Source: Euglena gracilis
Lineage: Eukaryota; Euglenida; Euglenophyceae; Euglenales
DNA length: 64,000 bases
Assembly (NCBI GenBank): GCA_039621445.1
Contig: CP154957.1
Location: 17,306,595-17,370,594 of the forward strand
Direction of reading: 5' to 3'
In this document: positions 35,160 to 45,837 of the stretch, piece by piece
How positions within the stretch are numbered: the stretch's first letter is position 1
How the letters are laid out: each line of letters opens with the position of its first letter
Notes under the pieces: generated by a model
What the model saw: the letters and a program-made list of their open reading frames with translations, nothing else
Database searches by the model: none
Told to the model about the DNA's origin: nothing
Translations under genes and position numbers: made by a program

Positions 35160-36400
35160 CTGGTGAAAAAAAGGGGAATACAAAAGGAAGGAAATAAGGA
35201 AGGGCAATGAAGTGGAGGGGCGGGGCCCTGTAACCCCAGGTTGGCGGAAAAGTTTTGTGTGACGGTGAAATTTGTTCCGCTGGTTTCTTTCCCCGCCACA
35301 CAGACGGCATCCAGGAGAGTAGGGGTAAATATGACTCAGGTGTACATGGGAAACCCGCACCATTTACCAGAGCGTCTGCCTATCTCCCCCTACTTGGGAA
35401 ACTGTCCTGCTTAAGGAATTGCTTGCTCGCCCCTCAGACTGGACAAGGAAGGTTGGAAGCACAAAGGTTTCCAGCTTCATGCAGAGAAATTTGTGCTGCG
35501 ACATCAATGCCCCTATTCAAAATAGACAAAAAGAGCGTACCATTGGTGGAGGTGAAGAGGGAGGGGACCCACCACAAGCGGAGTGACGTGGAGCTCCGCC
35601 TGCGCTGCAGAATGGGGCAAGCACACAACACACTATGGGGAGGGTGGGGGACGGGCGGACGCGGCTGCTGTTGAGAGACCACAATCGCCGCCGGGGGCAG
35701 GGCTGGGTTACTGGAGCAAACCGACGGAACGGGGCACCTCGCGAGGGGGCCGTGTGCATCGCACCCGTTTCCTGGGGAATTACGCAAAGCAAAGTGCGCG
35801 TCAGGGGGTCTGTTGCAGAATGGAATAGGGGGGGGGACGCGGGACTGCTTGGATTGGCAGCGAAAATTCATCCCTGAAAAATGGAAAAAAAACCCATTAT
35901 CATTATTATTACACCGCTTGGATGCCGCAACCACCCTCCTGTGTGGCGGACATTAGGGCAAGCTTGGCACAATTAGGGCAAACGACACGCCGCCCACAGG
36001 CCTTCCCCCCGAGCTGAATGGCAAATATTTTGGTTAGAAAAAAAAGTGTAATGCGAAACCCCACCCCAGCAACCAGCATACGAAACGATGCATTTAGGAT
36101 CCCACACAACCCTGCACCGAGCACACTGCGGACACAGCAGTGCGTCCGGATCAAGGCTCGGGCTGCACTTGAAGGGGGGGGGGGCCTTGTGGCTACATAC
36201 GCCGAGCTGGTTCCTTGGATTTGGGTGTACGCCGCACCATACGGCGCACACCCACGGGGCCAGCTGTGGGTAATTGCCGGAGGCTGGAGCTGACAATCGA
36301 ACCCAAGAGCTTTCGTCACACCCACCTCAAAGGGCCTGCGGGGATGAGGCATGGGGCATGGCACTGGGCACTTGGGACACTGGGCCGGCAGGGATGGGGC
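35160..36400 (-). other. Region upstream of the kinase exons; possible further exons
   Basis: A short exon at 35,604-35,573 (QAELHVTPLV) has an acceptor CTGCAG and a donor GTG followed by GTGGGT, and would join in phase to the exon at 35,159. Cys-rich minus-strand frames at 35,909-36,010 (ACGRRVVCPNCAKLALMS) and 36,100-36,180 (LLCPQCARC) look zinc-finger-like but have no clear borders. They may belong to the kinase 5' end, another gene, or nothing. Confidence 0.2.
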
Positions 36401-36419
36401 TGTCCGGACCCCCCCAGCC

Positions 36420-36660
36420 AAGGACAGTCAGTCACATTTCGGCCCAGAACAAAGCACTGAAAAAGTGAGTGGTCCTAATCAATCAAAAAAAACAACCAGG
36501 GTACTACTTGGCAAAAATTCCAAAATTTTCGGCGCAAAGTGCCAAAAGGGAAACGAAAACTGGCCCTTTTGGGGTCCGCCCATTGCTTGCTGACCCAAGG
36601 GAGTCACCTTCCACTTTTAAAAAACCAGTCAGTCACTTTTCAAAAACCCGTCGTCCACTT
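36420..36660. repeat. CAGTCAGTCAC-containing repeat, copy 1
   Basis: CAGTCAGTCAC occurs at 36,425 and 36,626, with CCACTTTT..AAAACC blocks around them. The same words occur at 45.87-46.08 and 55.30-55.55 kb, always near GTCCGGACC-like and C/G-run sequence. A dispersed repeat family; boundaries unresolved. Confidence 0.45.
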
Positions 36661-36834
36661 CCAACCACCTGGAGGGTCACTCTGGACGCTCTGGCGAAAT
36701 GGCTGAAAGCCAATGGATTCCCCCCCAAAAACAAAACAAACACATTTAAAGCAATCTTGGGGGGGGGGCAGCAGGGACCCCCCAAACCTGGACACTCCAG
36801 GGATTACCATCCTGCAGTGCCGGCACCGTGTGGC

Positions 36835-36932
36835 ACTGCGTGGCACTGCGTTGCACTGTGTGACACTGCGTGGCACCGCATGGCACTGCGTGACAGCGCG
36901 TGGCACTGCGTGCCACTCGCTGGCACTGCAGG
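36835..36932. repeat. Short minisatellite TGGCACTGCG
   Basis: About nine units of TGGCACTGCG or variants (TGACACTGCG, TGGCACCGCA) in tandem, 10-11 bases each. Confidence 0.75.
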
Positions 36933-37079
36933 CTGTTAAGCCACTTGTTTTTGCATCATTGACTTTTTCGGGCAATTCTGGTCGTTTTATACAACTTTTT
37001 GGGGCAATTTGACGACTTCTGGCAAGAAATGTCGAACAATGACCAAAAAATACCTGCATAGCGCTAAACCCCCCACCCG

Positions 37080-37550
37080 TTAAGAAACCCGTTTCCTATA
37101 GGTGGGTTTCCAAAAACCGACCGAAAACGTTTCTTATAGGTGGGGTTCCTTATCGGCAGGTGTCGAGGTCATTGCTAGGAGGTTTCTTGTAGGTGGGAGT
37201 TTCTCATAGGTGGCTCCTAATGCCTATGCCCATCCTCCTTGCAGTCTATTGTAGCGTTGGACAGTGAACCTTGGTCCGAAGCTTTGGAGAGAGTGTATTG
37301 CGAGTCTGACAGGTCAGACTCTGAGGGGGGGGGTGAGGAAACGTGGAGTGTGCACCTCCGAGAATTGTGCTCGACTGCTCCCGTTTAACATGGCATTTCT
37401 TGCGGCTTCTTATAGGTGGCCAACCAAGAGCTCCCAAGGGGTTTCTTACAGGTGGGGGTTTCTTATGGGTGGGTGTTGGTCCGAAAAACCCCAAAGGGTT
37501 TCTTATAGGTGGGGGTTTCTTATAGAGGAGGGTTTCTTATAGGGTGGGGG
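37080..37550. repeat. Repeated TTTCTTATAGGTGGG motif
   Basis: TTTCTTATAGGTGG and close variants occur about ten times between 37,093 and 37,546, some in tandem and some separated by unique sequence. TATAGGTG is also the end motif of the 10-bp arrays at 5.4, 7.6, 38.3 and 44.0 kb. Confidence 0.7.
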
Positions 37551-37554
37551 GGGT

Positions 37555-37600
37555 CGCTGAGCTCTTATCTCTTTAGAGTAAGGGCGAAGCTGAACCCTGG
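37555..37600 (+). repeat. Hairpin module, copy 2
   Basis: CGCTGAGCTCTTATCTCTTT then AGAGTAAGGGCGAAGCT. It is followed by a C run and then about 250 bases homologous, in inverted orientation, to 33,200-33,480 of the intron element (GGATTATCACCATGA, CCCAACTCCCCGCCAGGCCC). Confidence 0.7.
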
Positions 37601-37615
37601 GGAAAAGGGGGGGTT

Positions 37616-37654
<39 letters not shown>

Positions 37655-38261
37655 GTCGGGGCCACCACGGGAACTGGCGGATTATCACCATGATCCCGGC
37701 CCAATTCCCAAAAAAAAATTTTCAGTCGCGAGCGACTGGATTTCTAGTTTCCGAATCACCTCCATTTGACCCCCAACTCCCCGCCAGGCCCGAGCTATTA
37801 ATGCGCGAGGGGTCCAAACTGGGTACGATTGGCCCGCCTCCCCCCCCCTCTTCCGACGCTGCCATTTTGCCAGGGTCCAAATATCGGTCAAAAAATGAAT
37901 TTTTCGAAAATATCTCGAGAAACGCACATTATTTCCGGAAATGTCGGTCTGACGAAATGTACCCCCGGAGGCCCTCTATCAGCCCCCATTCGCCGTTTGG
38001 CTGCCGATACGCCTGGCCCGTGTTCCAGCGTTCCTTTGCGGCCCAAAATGGCCATTTTGGGGTGCTTTTTGGACCGTTTTTGGGCCGAAAAAAATAGGCT
38101 TTTCAAAAATATCTCGACAATGAAGCAAAATCAAAGGAAAAGTCCGGAGAGCAAAAATGAAGCCCTTGGAATGCCCTATCCAACCATGGTTTACTTTTCC
38201 CCCAACTCTTTGTGTAGCCCCAGTCAAGCACCCATAGTCAAGCCCAAAAATCTCCCCATGT

Positions 38262-38340
38262 TAGGACATTTTAGGCCCATTTCAGGCCATTTTAGGCCAT
38301 TTAAGGCCACTTTAGGCCATTTTAGGCCATTTTAAGGTAT
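38262..38340. repeat. 10-bp array GGCCATTTTA ending in TATAGGTG
   Basis: Seven to eight units of GGCCATTTTA, slightly diverged, end AAGGTATAGGTGTCGCTGAG. The array therefore runs directly into hairpin-module copy 3. Confidence 0.7.
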
Positions 38341-38344
38341 AGGT

Positions 38345-38392
38345 GTCGCTGAGCTCTTATCTCTTTATGGGAAAGAGCGAAGCTTACCACCC
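38345..38392 (+). repeat. Hairpin module, copy 3 (diverged loop)
   Basis: CGCTGAGCTCTTATCTCTTT then ATGGGAAAGAGCGAAGCTTA. The loop side AGAGTAAG has changed to TGGGAAAG, weakening the stem. Confidence 0.65.
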
Positions 38393-38536
38393 CGGCGACG
38401 GGGGGTCCGACCCCCCCACCCCCCCGCCCCCCCCACCCCCCCCCCTGGGTAGGTCTGGACACCCGAGGATTATCGATGTGATTGGATTTCCGGGCCCCCA
38501 AAGTGAATAGCCTATAGGTTAGGGGACGATCCCTAC

Positions 38537-38889
38537 CTCCCCCCCCCCTTGTCGTTGACACGCCAATGTTCCGGGAAAGTGTCGTTGACACGGGGGTGTG
38601 TCAACGACACGCCGTGTCAACGACACAGTACCATAAAAAAATCGACTGTGCCAATAACAATGTATAACCCCGTGAATGCATGTCCGCCACATTGTGGCCG
38701 GTGCGAATGGGGATGACATTCGAAGCCATGGCTGGAAAGAAGATTCGACACATTTTTGAAATATCCTGGCTGAAATTTGTCAGAAACTGTGGCCAATGCA
38801 AAAGAAAAAAATATGTCCCAGGAAAGTGTCGTTGACACGGGGGGTGTGTCAACGACACGCCGTGTCAACGACAAGGGGGGGGGAGGTAG
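38537..38889. mobile_element. Inverted-repeat element, CTTGTCGTTGACACG ends, nested in a repeat copy
   Basis: The left end is CTACCT, a C run, then CTTGTCGTTGACACG. The right end is CGTGTCAACGACAAG, a G run, then AGGTAG, so the terminal repeat is about 30 bases. Subterminal GTGTCGTTGACAC and GTGTCAACGACAC copies add further stems. The surrounding sequence (GAATAGCCTATAGG on the left, GGAGATATGGCCCGAGC on the right) is continuous in the related repeat at 41,850-41,935, which serves as an approximate empty site. No coding capacity. Confidence 0.75.
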
Positions 38890-39885
38890 TTTCTCCAGAG
38901 CCGTCGGGTTACCCACAACTCCCTGCCAGTCTGGAGATATGGCCCGAGCAAAAAAGTTGTCTGCCGTTTTTTTTCTCCGGGAAATTGCAGGGTCATTTTG
39001 GGGTCAAAAAATCGAAAAATTCAAAATATCTCGAAAACGCTGGGGAGTTGAGAAAAAGTAAAGAGGACCTCATTCCACAACTTTGGGACGCCCGATCGAT
39101 CGGTATGCGCGGTTTGGGCCAACTCCTCGCCTAGCCCAAGATATGGCCGTTTTGGGGTTTTGGGCCAGTTTTGCCAGTTTTGGCCATTTCGGGCCCGTTC
39201 GGGGCCCGAAACCGTAAATTGGCCATATCTCGGGCTAGAGGAGGAGTTGGGACCCAAACCACGGGGTCAATCATGAGGTTTAGGGGGGGGGGGTCGACCG
39301 TTTTTTGGGGTAGCCGGGGCCTGGTTGTGCGATTTTGGGCCAGTTTTTGGGTATTCGACCTCTGCGGGCGCTGTGAGGGCGGCTGGGCGAGGGGGGGTCG
39401 GGTCGGGATGCAGGTCGAGAACAAAAATTTTGAAAAAAAAGATTGCTCAAAAACACTGTTTTTCACTTTAGAGCATCAAAAAAAGTGTTTTTGAGCAAAA
39501 AAAAAATTTCCGACCCGGACCACCCCATGCCCCCCCTGGCTGGGCTCCCTGGACTTAACCATTTTTTAGTCAAAAAGTCGAAAAAATTCGAAAAAAATAT
39601 TTTTGCCCAAAACCATGTTTTTTGACCTCCCGGACCCTAAAAATGTATTTTTCGGCCAAAAATGAGCGTTTTTTGATCCCCGGACCCCCGTTTTTGGCCG
39701 GAAACCAATGGATTTTGGGTCATTTTTGGGTAAAAAAAGTCAAAAAAAATCGAAAAAAAGTTTTTTGCCCAAAACGATGTTTTTGGACCTCCCGGACCTG
39801 GAAAAGGTGCTTTTGAACCGAAAATGAGCGCCAGCCGGGCCGCCGGGCCGCCGGGCCGCCGGCCGGGCCGGGCCGCCGGGCCGCC

Positions 39886-40195
39886 ATCATGGCCCATGAT
39901 GCGCATCATGGGTCATGATGGCCATCATGGGCCATGATGCGCATCATGGATGCGACCCATGATGTGCATCATGACCCATGATGGTCATCATGCATGACGC
40001 GCATCATGGACCATGATGGCCATCATGACCCATGATGCGCATCATGACCCATAATGGCCATCATGACCCGTGATGGCTATCATGACCCATGAAGCGCATC
40101 ATGACCCATGATGGCCATCATGACCCGTGATGGCCATCATGACCCATGATCCGCATCATGACCCATGATGGCCATCATGACCCATGATGCGCCGG
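39886..40195. repeat. Array of 16-bp palindromes, block 1
   Basis: Perfect palindromes CATGATGCGCATCATG and CATGATGGCCATCATG alternate, separated mainly by ACC, giving a period of about 19 bases. Roughly 15 units, a few with one or two mismatches. Confidence 0.85.
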
Positions 40196-40271
40196 GCCGC
40201 GCCGGACGGCTGGCCACGCCGGGCCGGGCCGCCGGGCCGTCCCAAAGAGCTCAGCTCTACGTCACACCCTG

Positions 40272-40320
40272 GTCGCTGAGCTCTTATCTCTTTAGAGTAA
40301 GAACGAAGCTTACCACCGGG
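40272..40320 (+). repeat. Hairpin module, copy 4, with AGCTC inverted repeat
   Basis: AAAGAGCTCAGCTCTACGTC at 40,244 precedes ACACCCTGGTCGCTGAGCTC. AAGAGCTCAG and CTGAGCTCTT therefore form inverted arms around about 20 bases, directly before the TCTTATCTCTTTAGAG hairpin. Confidence 0.7.
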
Positions 40321-40440
40321 GCCGGAGGGGGGGTCGGACCCCCCCCCGCCCCCCCCTGGGTAGATCGGGGCACCGGAGGATGATCGATGTGACTGGATTT
40401 CCGGGCCCCCAAAGTGAATAGCCCGGGCCGCCGGCCCACC

Positions 40441-40684
40441 ATCATGGCGCATCATGGGTCCATGATGCGCATCAGGGGCCATGATGCGCATCATGGATGC
40501 GACCCATGATGTGCATCATGACCCATGATGGCCATCATGACCCGTGATGGCTATCATGACCCGTGATGGCTATCATGACCCATGATGTGCATCATGACCC
40601 ATGATGGCCATCATGACCCGTGATGGCCATCATGACCCGTGATGGCTATCATGACCCCGGATGGCCATCATGACCCATGATGAG
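40441..40684. repeat. Array of 16-bp palindromes, block 2
   Basis: A second block of CATGATGGCCATCATG and CATGATGCGCATCATG units with ACC spacers and variants GTGATGGCTATCATG. About 12 units. Flanked on both sides by GGGCCG-rich sequence, like block 1. Confidence 0.85.
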
Positions 40685-41663
40685 CCGGGCCGGGCCGCCG
40701 GCTGGGCCGGACGGGCCGGGCCGGACGGGCCGGGCCGCCGGGCCACCGGGCCGCCTCATTCCACAACTTCGGGACGCCCTATCGATCGGTATGCGCGGTT
40801 TGGGCCGACTCCTCGCCTAGCCCGAGATACGCATATGTTTTGGGGTTTTGGGCCATTTTTGCCAGTTTTGGCCATTTCGGGCCCGTTCGGGGCCCGAAAC
40901 CGTAAATTGGCCGTATCTCGGGCTAGAGGAGGAGTTGGGACCCAAACCTGGGGGACAATCATGAGGTGTAGGGGGGGGGGGTTGACCGCCGTTTGTTGAG
41001 GTTCCCGGGGCCTGGTTGTGCGATTTTGGGCCATTTTTGGGTATTCGGGGACCCCTTCAGGGGTCTGAGGGCGGCTGGGTGAGGGGGTGGGGGTCTTGTT
41101 GGGAGGGAGGTCGGGACCAAAAATTTTGAATTTTTTTTTCGCTCAAAAACACTTTTTTTTCACTTTGAACATCAAAAAAAGTGTTTTTGAGCGGAAAAAA
41201 AATTTTCCGACCCAGACCCCCCCCCCATGCCCCCCCCTGGGTGGGGGGCCCGCCCCCCCCCCCCCGGCCGGTGGACTTAGCCATTTTTGGGTCAAAAAGT
41301 CGAAGAAATTCGAAAAAAAATATTTTTGCCCAAAACCATGTTTTTTGACCTCCCGGACCCTAAAAATGTATTTTTCGGCCGAAAATGAGCGTTTTTTGAT
41401 CCCCGGACCCCCGTTTTTGGCCCGAAACCAATGGATTTTGGGTCATTTTCGGGTAAAAAAAAGTCAAAAAAAATCGAAAAAAATTTTTGCCCAAAACGAT
41501 GTTTTTGGACCTCCCGGACCTGGAAAGAGTGTTTTTGAACCGAAAATGAGCGCCAGCCGGGCCGCCAGGCCGCCGGCCGGGCCGGGCCGCCGGGCTGCCG
41601 GCCGGGCCGGGCCGCGCCGCTGGGCCGCTGGCAGGCCGGGCCGGGCCGGGGTGGTTTCCCAAA

Positions 41664-41740
41664 GAGCTCAGCTCTACGTCACACCCTGGTCGCCGAGCTC
41701 TTATCTCTTTAGAGCAAGAGCGAAGCTTACCACCGGGGTT
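41664..41740 (+). repeat. Hairpin module, copy 5
   Basis: AGAGCTCAGCTCTACGTCAC, then CGCCGAGCTCTTATCTCTTT and AGAGCAAGAGCGAAGCTTAC. The stem is preserved apart from one change. Confidence 0.7.
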
Positions 41741-42956
41741 GGGGACCCCCCCTTACCGCCCCCCCCCGCCCCCCCCGCCCCCCCCCCTGAGTAGGCAGGG
41801 AGGTCTGAAGATTATTGTTGTGACCAAATTTTCAGGTCCCCAAAGTGAATATCCTATAGGCTAGGAGACGGTCCCAGGATTCTAACCCCCACAATAGCCC
41901 TAGCTCCCCGCCAGTCCGGAGATCTGGCCCGAGCAAAAAAGTTGTCCACCGTTTTTTTTTTCCGGGGAAATTGCAGGTTTTTTGGGGGTCAAAAAATCGA
42001 AAATTTCAAAATATCTCGAAAATGCTGCGGAGTTGAGGAAAAGTGATGGGGGACCTCATTTGACAACTTTGGAACGCCCGATCGATCGGTATGCGCGCTT
42101 TGGGCCAACTCCTCGCCTAGCCCGAGATACGGCCGTTTTGGGGTTTTGGGCCAGTTTTGCCAGTTCTGGCCATTTTGGGGCCCGAAACCGTAATTTGGCC
42201 GTATCGCGGGCGAGACGAGGAGTTGGGACCCAAACCAGGGGGTCAATCATTAGGTTTAGGGGGGGGGGGTTGACCGTTTTTTGTTTTGTTCGCAGGGTCT
42301 GGTTGTGCGATTTTGGGCCATTTTTGGGTATCCGGGGACCCCTGCGGGCGCCGTGAGGGCGGCAGGGCGAGGGGGGGTCGGGTGGCAGGTCGGGACCCAA
42401 AATTTTGAATTTTTTTTTCGCTCAAAAACACTTTTTTCCACTTCAGAACATCAAAAAAAGTGTTTTTGGGCGAAAAAAAATTTTCCGACCCGGACCCCCC
42501 CCTAGCTAGGGCCCGCCCCCCTGGCCGGTGGACTTAGCCATTTTTGGGTCAAAAAATCGAAAAAAATCGAAAAAAATTTTTGCCCAAAGCTATGATTTTT
42601 GACCTCCCGGACCCGAAAAAAGTGTTTTCGAGCCAAAAATGAGCGTTTTTCGACCCGCCAGCGCCACGTTTTGGGGCGCCAACCCATTGACTTTGGGTCA
42701 AAACCGGATCAAAAAGTCGAAAAAAATCGAAAAAAATTTTTGCCCAAAACAATGTTTTTTGGCCTCCCTGACCCGGAAAAACTGTTTTTGAGCCGAAAAT
42801 GAGCGTTTTTCCCGGGCCGGGCCGGGATGGTCTCCCAAAGAGCTCAGCTCTACGTCACACCCTGGTTCTGAAAATCATAATTTTGCGTTATTTTTGTCCC
42901 GAAAACTGCGTCATAACGTGTGCAAACCTTCTCTTATTCAGTAATACAGTGAGTGG

Positions 42957-43271
42957 ACAGGGTTATTCACACCATTTGGACAACATTGCTGAAACTTTTG
43001 GACAAAATTATTGAAAGTTTTGGACAAAAATATTGAAACTCAGAAAAAAAATAAGCACATGGAAACTGAGGAAATCCTCAAACCTTGTATTGTGTTCAAA
43101 GTGTAATCCCATGCGTCCTCTGCCTGGGGATATCCAGGGAGCCCCCCCAACTGCCAAAAAAAATTGGTAGTTTCAATAACTTTGCCCAAAAGTTTCAATA
43201 CCTTTGTCCAAATTTTCAATAATTTTGTCTGAAAGTTTCAATTATTTGTCCGAAATTTTTAATATCTCTGG
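42957..43271. repeat. Inverted-repeat element built of ~22-bp TTGAAACTTTTGGACAAA units
   Basis: The left arm has three units of ATTGAAACTTTTGGACAAAA. The right arm has four units in the opposite sense (TTTGTCCAAAAGTTTCAAT). The outer ends ACAGGGTTATTCA and, inverted, CCAGAGATATTAA are weakly similar. The central ~100 bases are unique. It could fold into a long hairpin. Confidence 0.6.
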
Positions 43272-43475
43272 GTCCCGGCTGTAAGAAATGTGCATCCAAA
43301 AAAGCATTCAAAATTCATGAACACTAGGTCAAAATCACGGGAAGCTCAACAAATCTAAATTCATACCCACAGAAGAATTCTGAACAATGACAATGCACGG
43401 CAGTGAAAAATTTTCAGAAAAAAAAATGGACAAATACTAAAAAATTTTATTTGCGTAACCAAAAAGCGCAAAAAT

Positions 43476-43860
43476 ATGCTGGATCGTGATTTGAAGGAAT
43501 CCTGGTACCTAAAGAATAAGCATATACATCTTTCAATGGAAATTTTCCCAACATCTTTCACCTTTTTTTATATCTTTTTTCCCTGTATTTTCCCCCATAC
43601 TTCTAAATTTGCACGGTTTCATTATTTGCGAAACAGACATCGGTGCACGCCAAAAAAGATGGGAGTAAGAAAAAATAAAGCTCTCGAAACCTTAAAAATT
43701 CAGCTACCAAAAGAAGGTTGGCGGCCGTGGATTTGGGGACTAACACTATTATTATCTGGGATAAAAAGTGGGCCTTGTGGGGCTGCGCTCCTCCACCAAA
43801 TCCACTGTTCACCGTCCACATTAACAAAAGTCACCGAAAATAATTACCTGAATGGCTTTA
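43476..43860 (+). CDS. Weak coding candidate, unrecognised
   Basis: An open plus-strand frame with protein-like composition in its second half (ALETLKIQLPKEGWRPWIWG, then LLLSGIKSGPCGAALLHQIH). No motif recognised. The frame then runs into the 10-bp array at 43.9 kb. Confidence 0.18.
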
Positions 43861-43897
43861 GTTGTTCACAAAAAAAATTGTCGTGCAGCAGAATTTT

Positions 43898-44045
43898 TCC
43901 CATTTTAGGCCATTTTAGGCCATGTTAGGCCATTTAGGCCATTTTAGGGACCCCCACCTTAGGGGGTCAAAAAGTCATTTTAGGCCATTTTAGGCCATTT
44001 TAGGCCATTTTAGGCCATTTTAGGCCATTTTAGCTATAGGTGCTT
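43898..44045. repeat. 10-bp arrays GGCCATTTTA with TATAGGTG end
   Basis: Two blocks of GGCCATTTTA units are separated by GGGACCCCCACCTTAGGGGG. The second ends AGCTATAGGTGCTTGG, the same end motif as the 7.6 kb array. Confidence 0.75.
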
Positions 44046-44544
44046 GGCCCCAGTTACAGCCATTTTTCAGCTAGTTTTGGCCCATTTCAGGGGCCATCTT
44101 GGGCCGTTTTTGGGGTCAAAAAATCGATGTTTTCGTGACCCAGGGGTGGGTGGGCGGGACACCCCCCCGGGGGGGGGGGGGGGGGGTCGGTCTGAATGGG
44201 TAACCCCGCCCAAGTGGGTTTTTTTTCTATTTTCGGCGCAAAGTGACGAATTTTTTTGGACCCAAAATTGACACCCCAAAAGTGGTCCCCCCCCCCGAGT
44301 GGCGCTGCGGGCCGTTTTATGCAAGCACCTTCAATGATGTAAACCAGGTTTTGAATAATGCTGAGCTCTTAAGGGGACTTACAGGCGATGGAAGGCCAAA
44401 AAAAGACCAGCATTGCAAATTTCGTTTAAATTGTAAATATAAATCGCGCGAAATTACAGTTTTGCAATTTACAGTAATTTCTGAAATGTTAATGAAATGT
44501 TAACCTCCCATACACCCCACACCTGTTTTATTGGTATTTTTTTT

Positions 44545-45200
44545 TCGAGTTTTTGTGACCCGTTTTTGACCCGAACTCCATAGGTTTCGGGCGAAAAATG
44601 GGGCGCTGGTGGGTCGAAAAACGCTCATTTTCGGCACAAAAACAGTTTTTCTGGGTCTGGGAGGCCAAAAAAACAGCGTTTCGGGCAATTTTTTTTCGAT
44701 TTTGTTTCGACGTTTTTTGATCCGTTTTTTTGACCCAAAGTCAATGGGTTGGCGGCCCAAAACGGGGCGCTGGCAGGTCGAAAAACGCTCATTTTCGGCT
44801 TATAAACAGTTTTCCTGGTCCTGGAGGCCAAAAAAAAAATTTTCGGCCAATTTTTTTTTTGATTTTTTTTCGCCATTTTTGACCCGAAAATGGCCTAAAA
44901 CGGCCAAGTCAAATGGCCAAAATTGGCCGAAAAATGGCCGTAACTCTGGCTAGGCGGGGAGTTGCGGGGAATTCAACCCCACCATTTTTGAGCAATTTTT
45001 GAAAAACTGATTTTTTTTTGCCCCAAAACAGCAAAACAGGGCCGAAAACGGCCAAGGCGCAAGCCTGCCACGCCGTTTTGGGCCGTAAATTGGCCATATT
45101 TCAGGCTAGGTGGGGAGTTGCGGGGAAATCAAAATACGGTTAGATAGGGCATTTTAAGTGCTTCAACTTAGGTCTCTGACATTTGCTTTGATTTTGCTTC
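44545..45200. repeat. Diverged satellite units and linked repeat sequence
   Basis: Two diverged 163-bp satellite units (44,560-44,870), then the GCTAGGYGGGGAGTTGCGGG and CTTTGATTTTGCTTCATTTC blocks also found at 32,920-33,240. This is the same composite as the interior of the intron element, so a second, more decayed copy. Confidence 0.7.
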
Positions 45201-45265
45201 ATTTCCGAGACTAAAAAAAAATCTAGTGTGAATGTGCGACTGCATTGGACCGGGGTGGGGCTCGG

Positions 45266-45550
45266 TTATGCAGTGTGCCCCACCAAACCCACACGCACAG
45301 AGCTTTGGCATCCAGCAACCGGCAGGCAACGGTCCGAAAAGTACAGCTGCAGAGGTGCAGCACTGCAAAGAGGGTCAGTTGGGCAGGGGGTGGCAAGGAA
45401 ATATTCATATACGGGGCAGAGAAACAGAAGCATAGCCCCAGCAGAGACTTCCACGGGGTAGCCGCTCCAGTTTAGCTGCGAAAGGAGAGGCCAGGCAGAT
45501 TTGCACAAATCTGAAAGTGTCCGAATGCAAGTGTATGGGCAAGCAGACAT
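45266..45550 (-). CDS. Weak coding candidate, Cys/Leu-rich
   Basis: Open minus-strand frame with CKSAWPLLSQLNWSGYPVEV and AMLLFLCPVYEYFLATPCPT, the latter hydrophobic enough for a membrane segment. No splice evidence or known family. Confidence 0.2.
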   Translation of the reverse strand: MSACPYTCIRTLSDLCKSAWPLLSQLNWSGYPVEVSAGAMLLFLCPVYEYFLATPCPTDPLCSAAPLQLYFSDRCLPVAGCQSSVRVGLVGHTA

Positions 45551-45837
45551 GTCTATGATTGTTTTATGTACCCCTGGCGTATTGGAATGTTTGGAGACTG
45601 TTCAGTTAGTTAAATCCTGAAATGCCGGGCATAATCATAAAAACGCCAGGCATCGTTTGGAGCCATGGCGCTGAAGCACTGATGAGCTTTGGCACCGGTG
45701 CCTCAAATGGGTGGCAGGAAAGCGAATGACTGGTACGCACACATTCAAAGGCAGCCTTCCTTAATGGGTATCCTGTGCTCTGTGGGGGTCTCTGGTGATG
45801 GGCGGCAGTGTCTCGTCACCATACAATTTTTTACCGA

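Larger units (their letters stand above)
38895..42870. repeat. Composite higher-order repeat, about three copies
   Basis: Landmark GATCGATCGGTATGCGC recurs near 39,094, 40,782 and 42,080. Each copy keeps the order: CTCGCCTAGCCC.AGAT, GGTTGTGCGATTTTGGGCCA, an AAGTGTTTTTGAGC palindromic block, inverted satellite units and a GGGCCG-rich tract. The copies then differ, but keep AAAGAGCTCAGCTCTACGTC and mostly the hairpin module. Copies differ mainly by the presence of palindrome arrays. No genes are supported within. Confidence 0.75.

Noticed and set aside
35864-35885. A second hAT-like end (TTCATCCCTG)
   Set aside because: No matching CAGGGATGAA start with duplicated flanks was found in the window.
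39886-40684. CRISPR-like alternation of repeat and spacer
   Set aside because: The spacer is a constant ACC and the repeats are palindromes; this is a satellite-type array.
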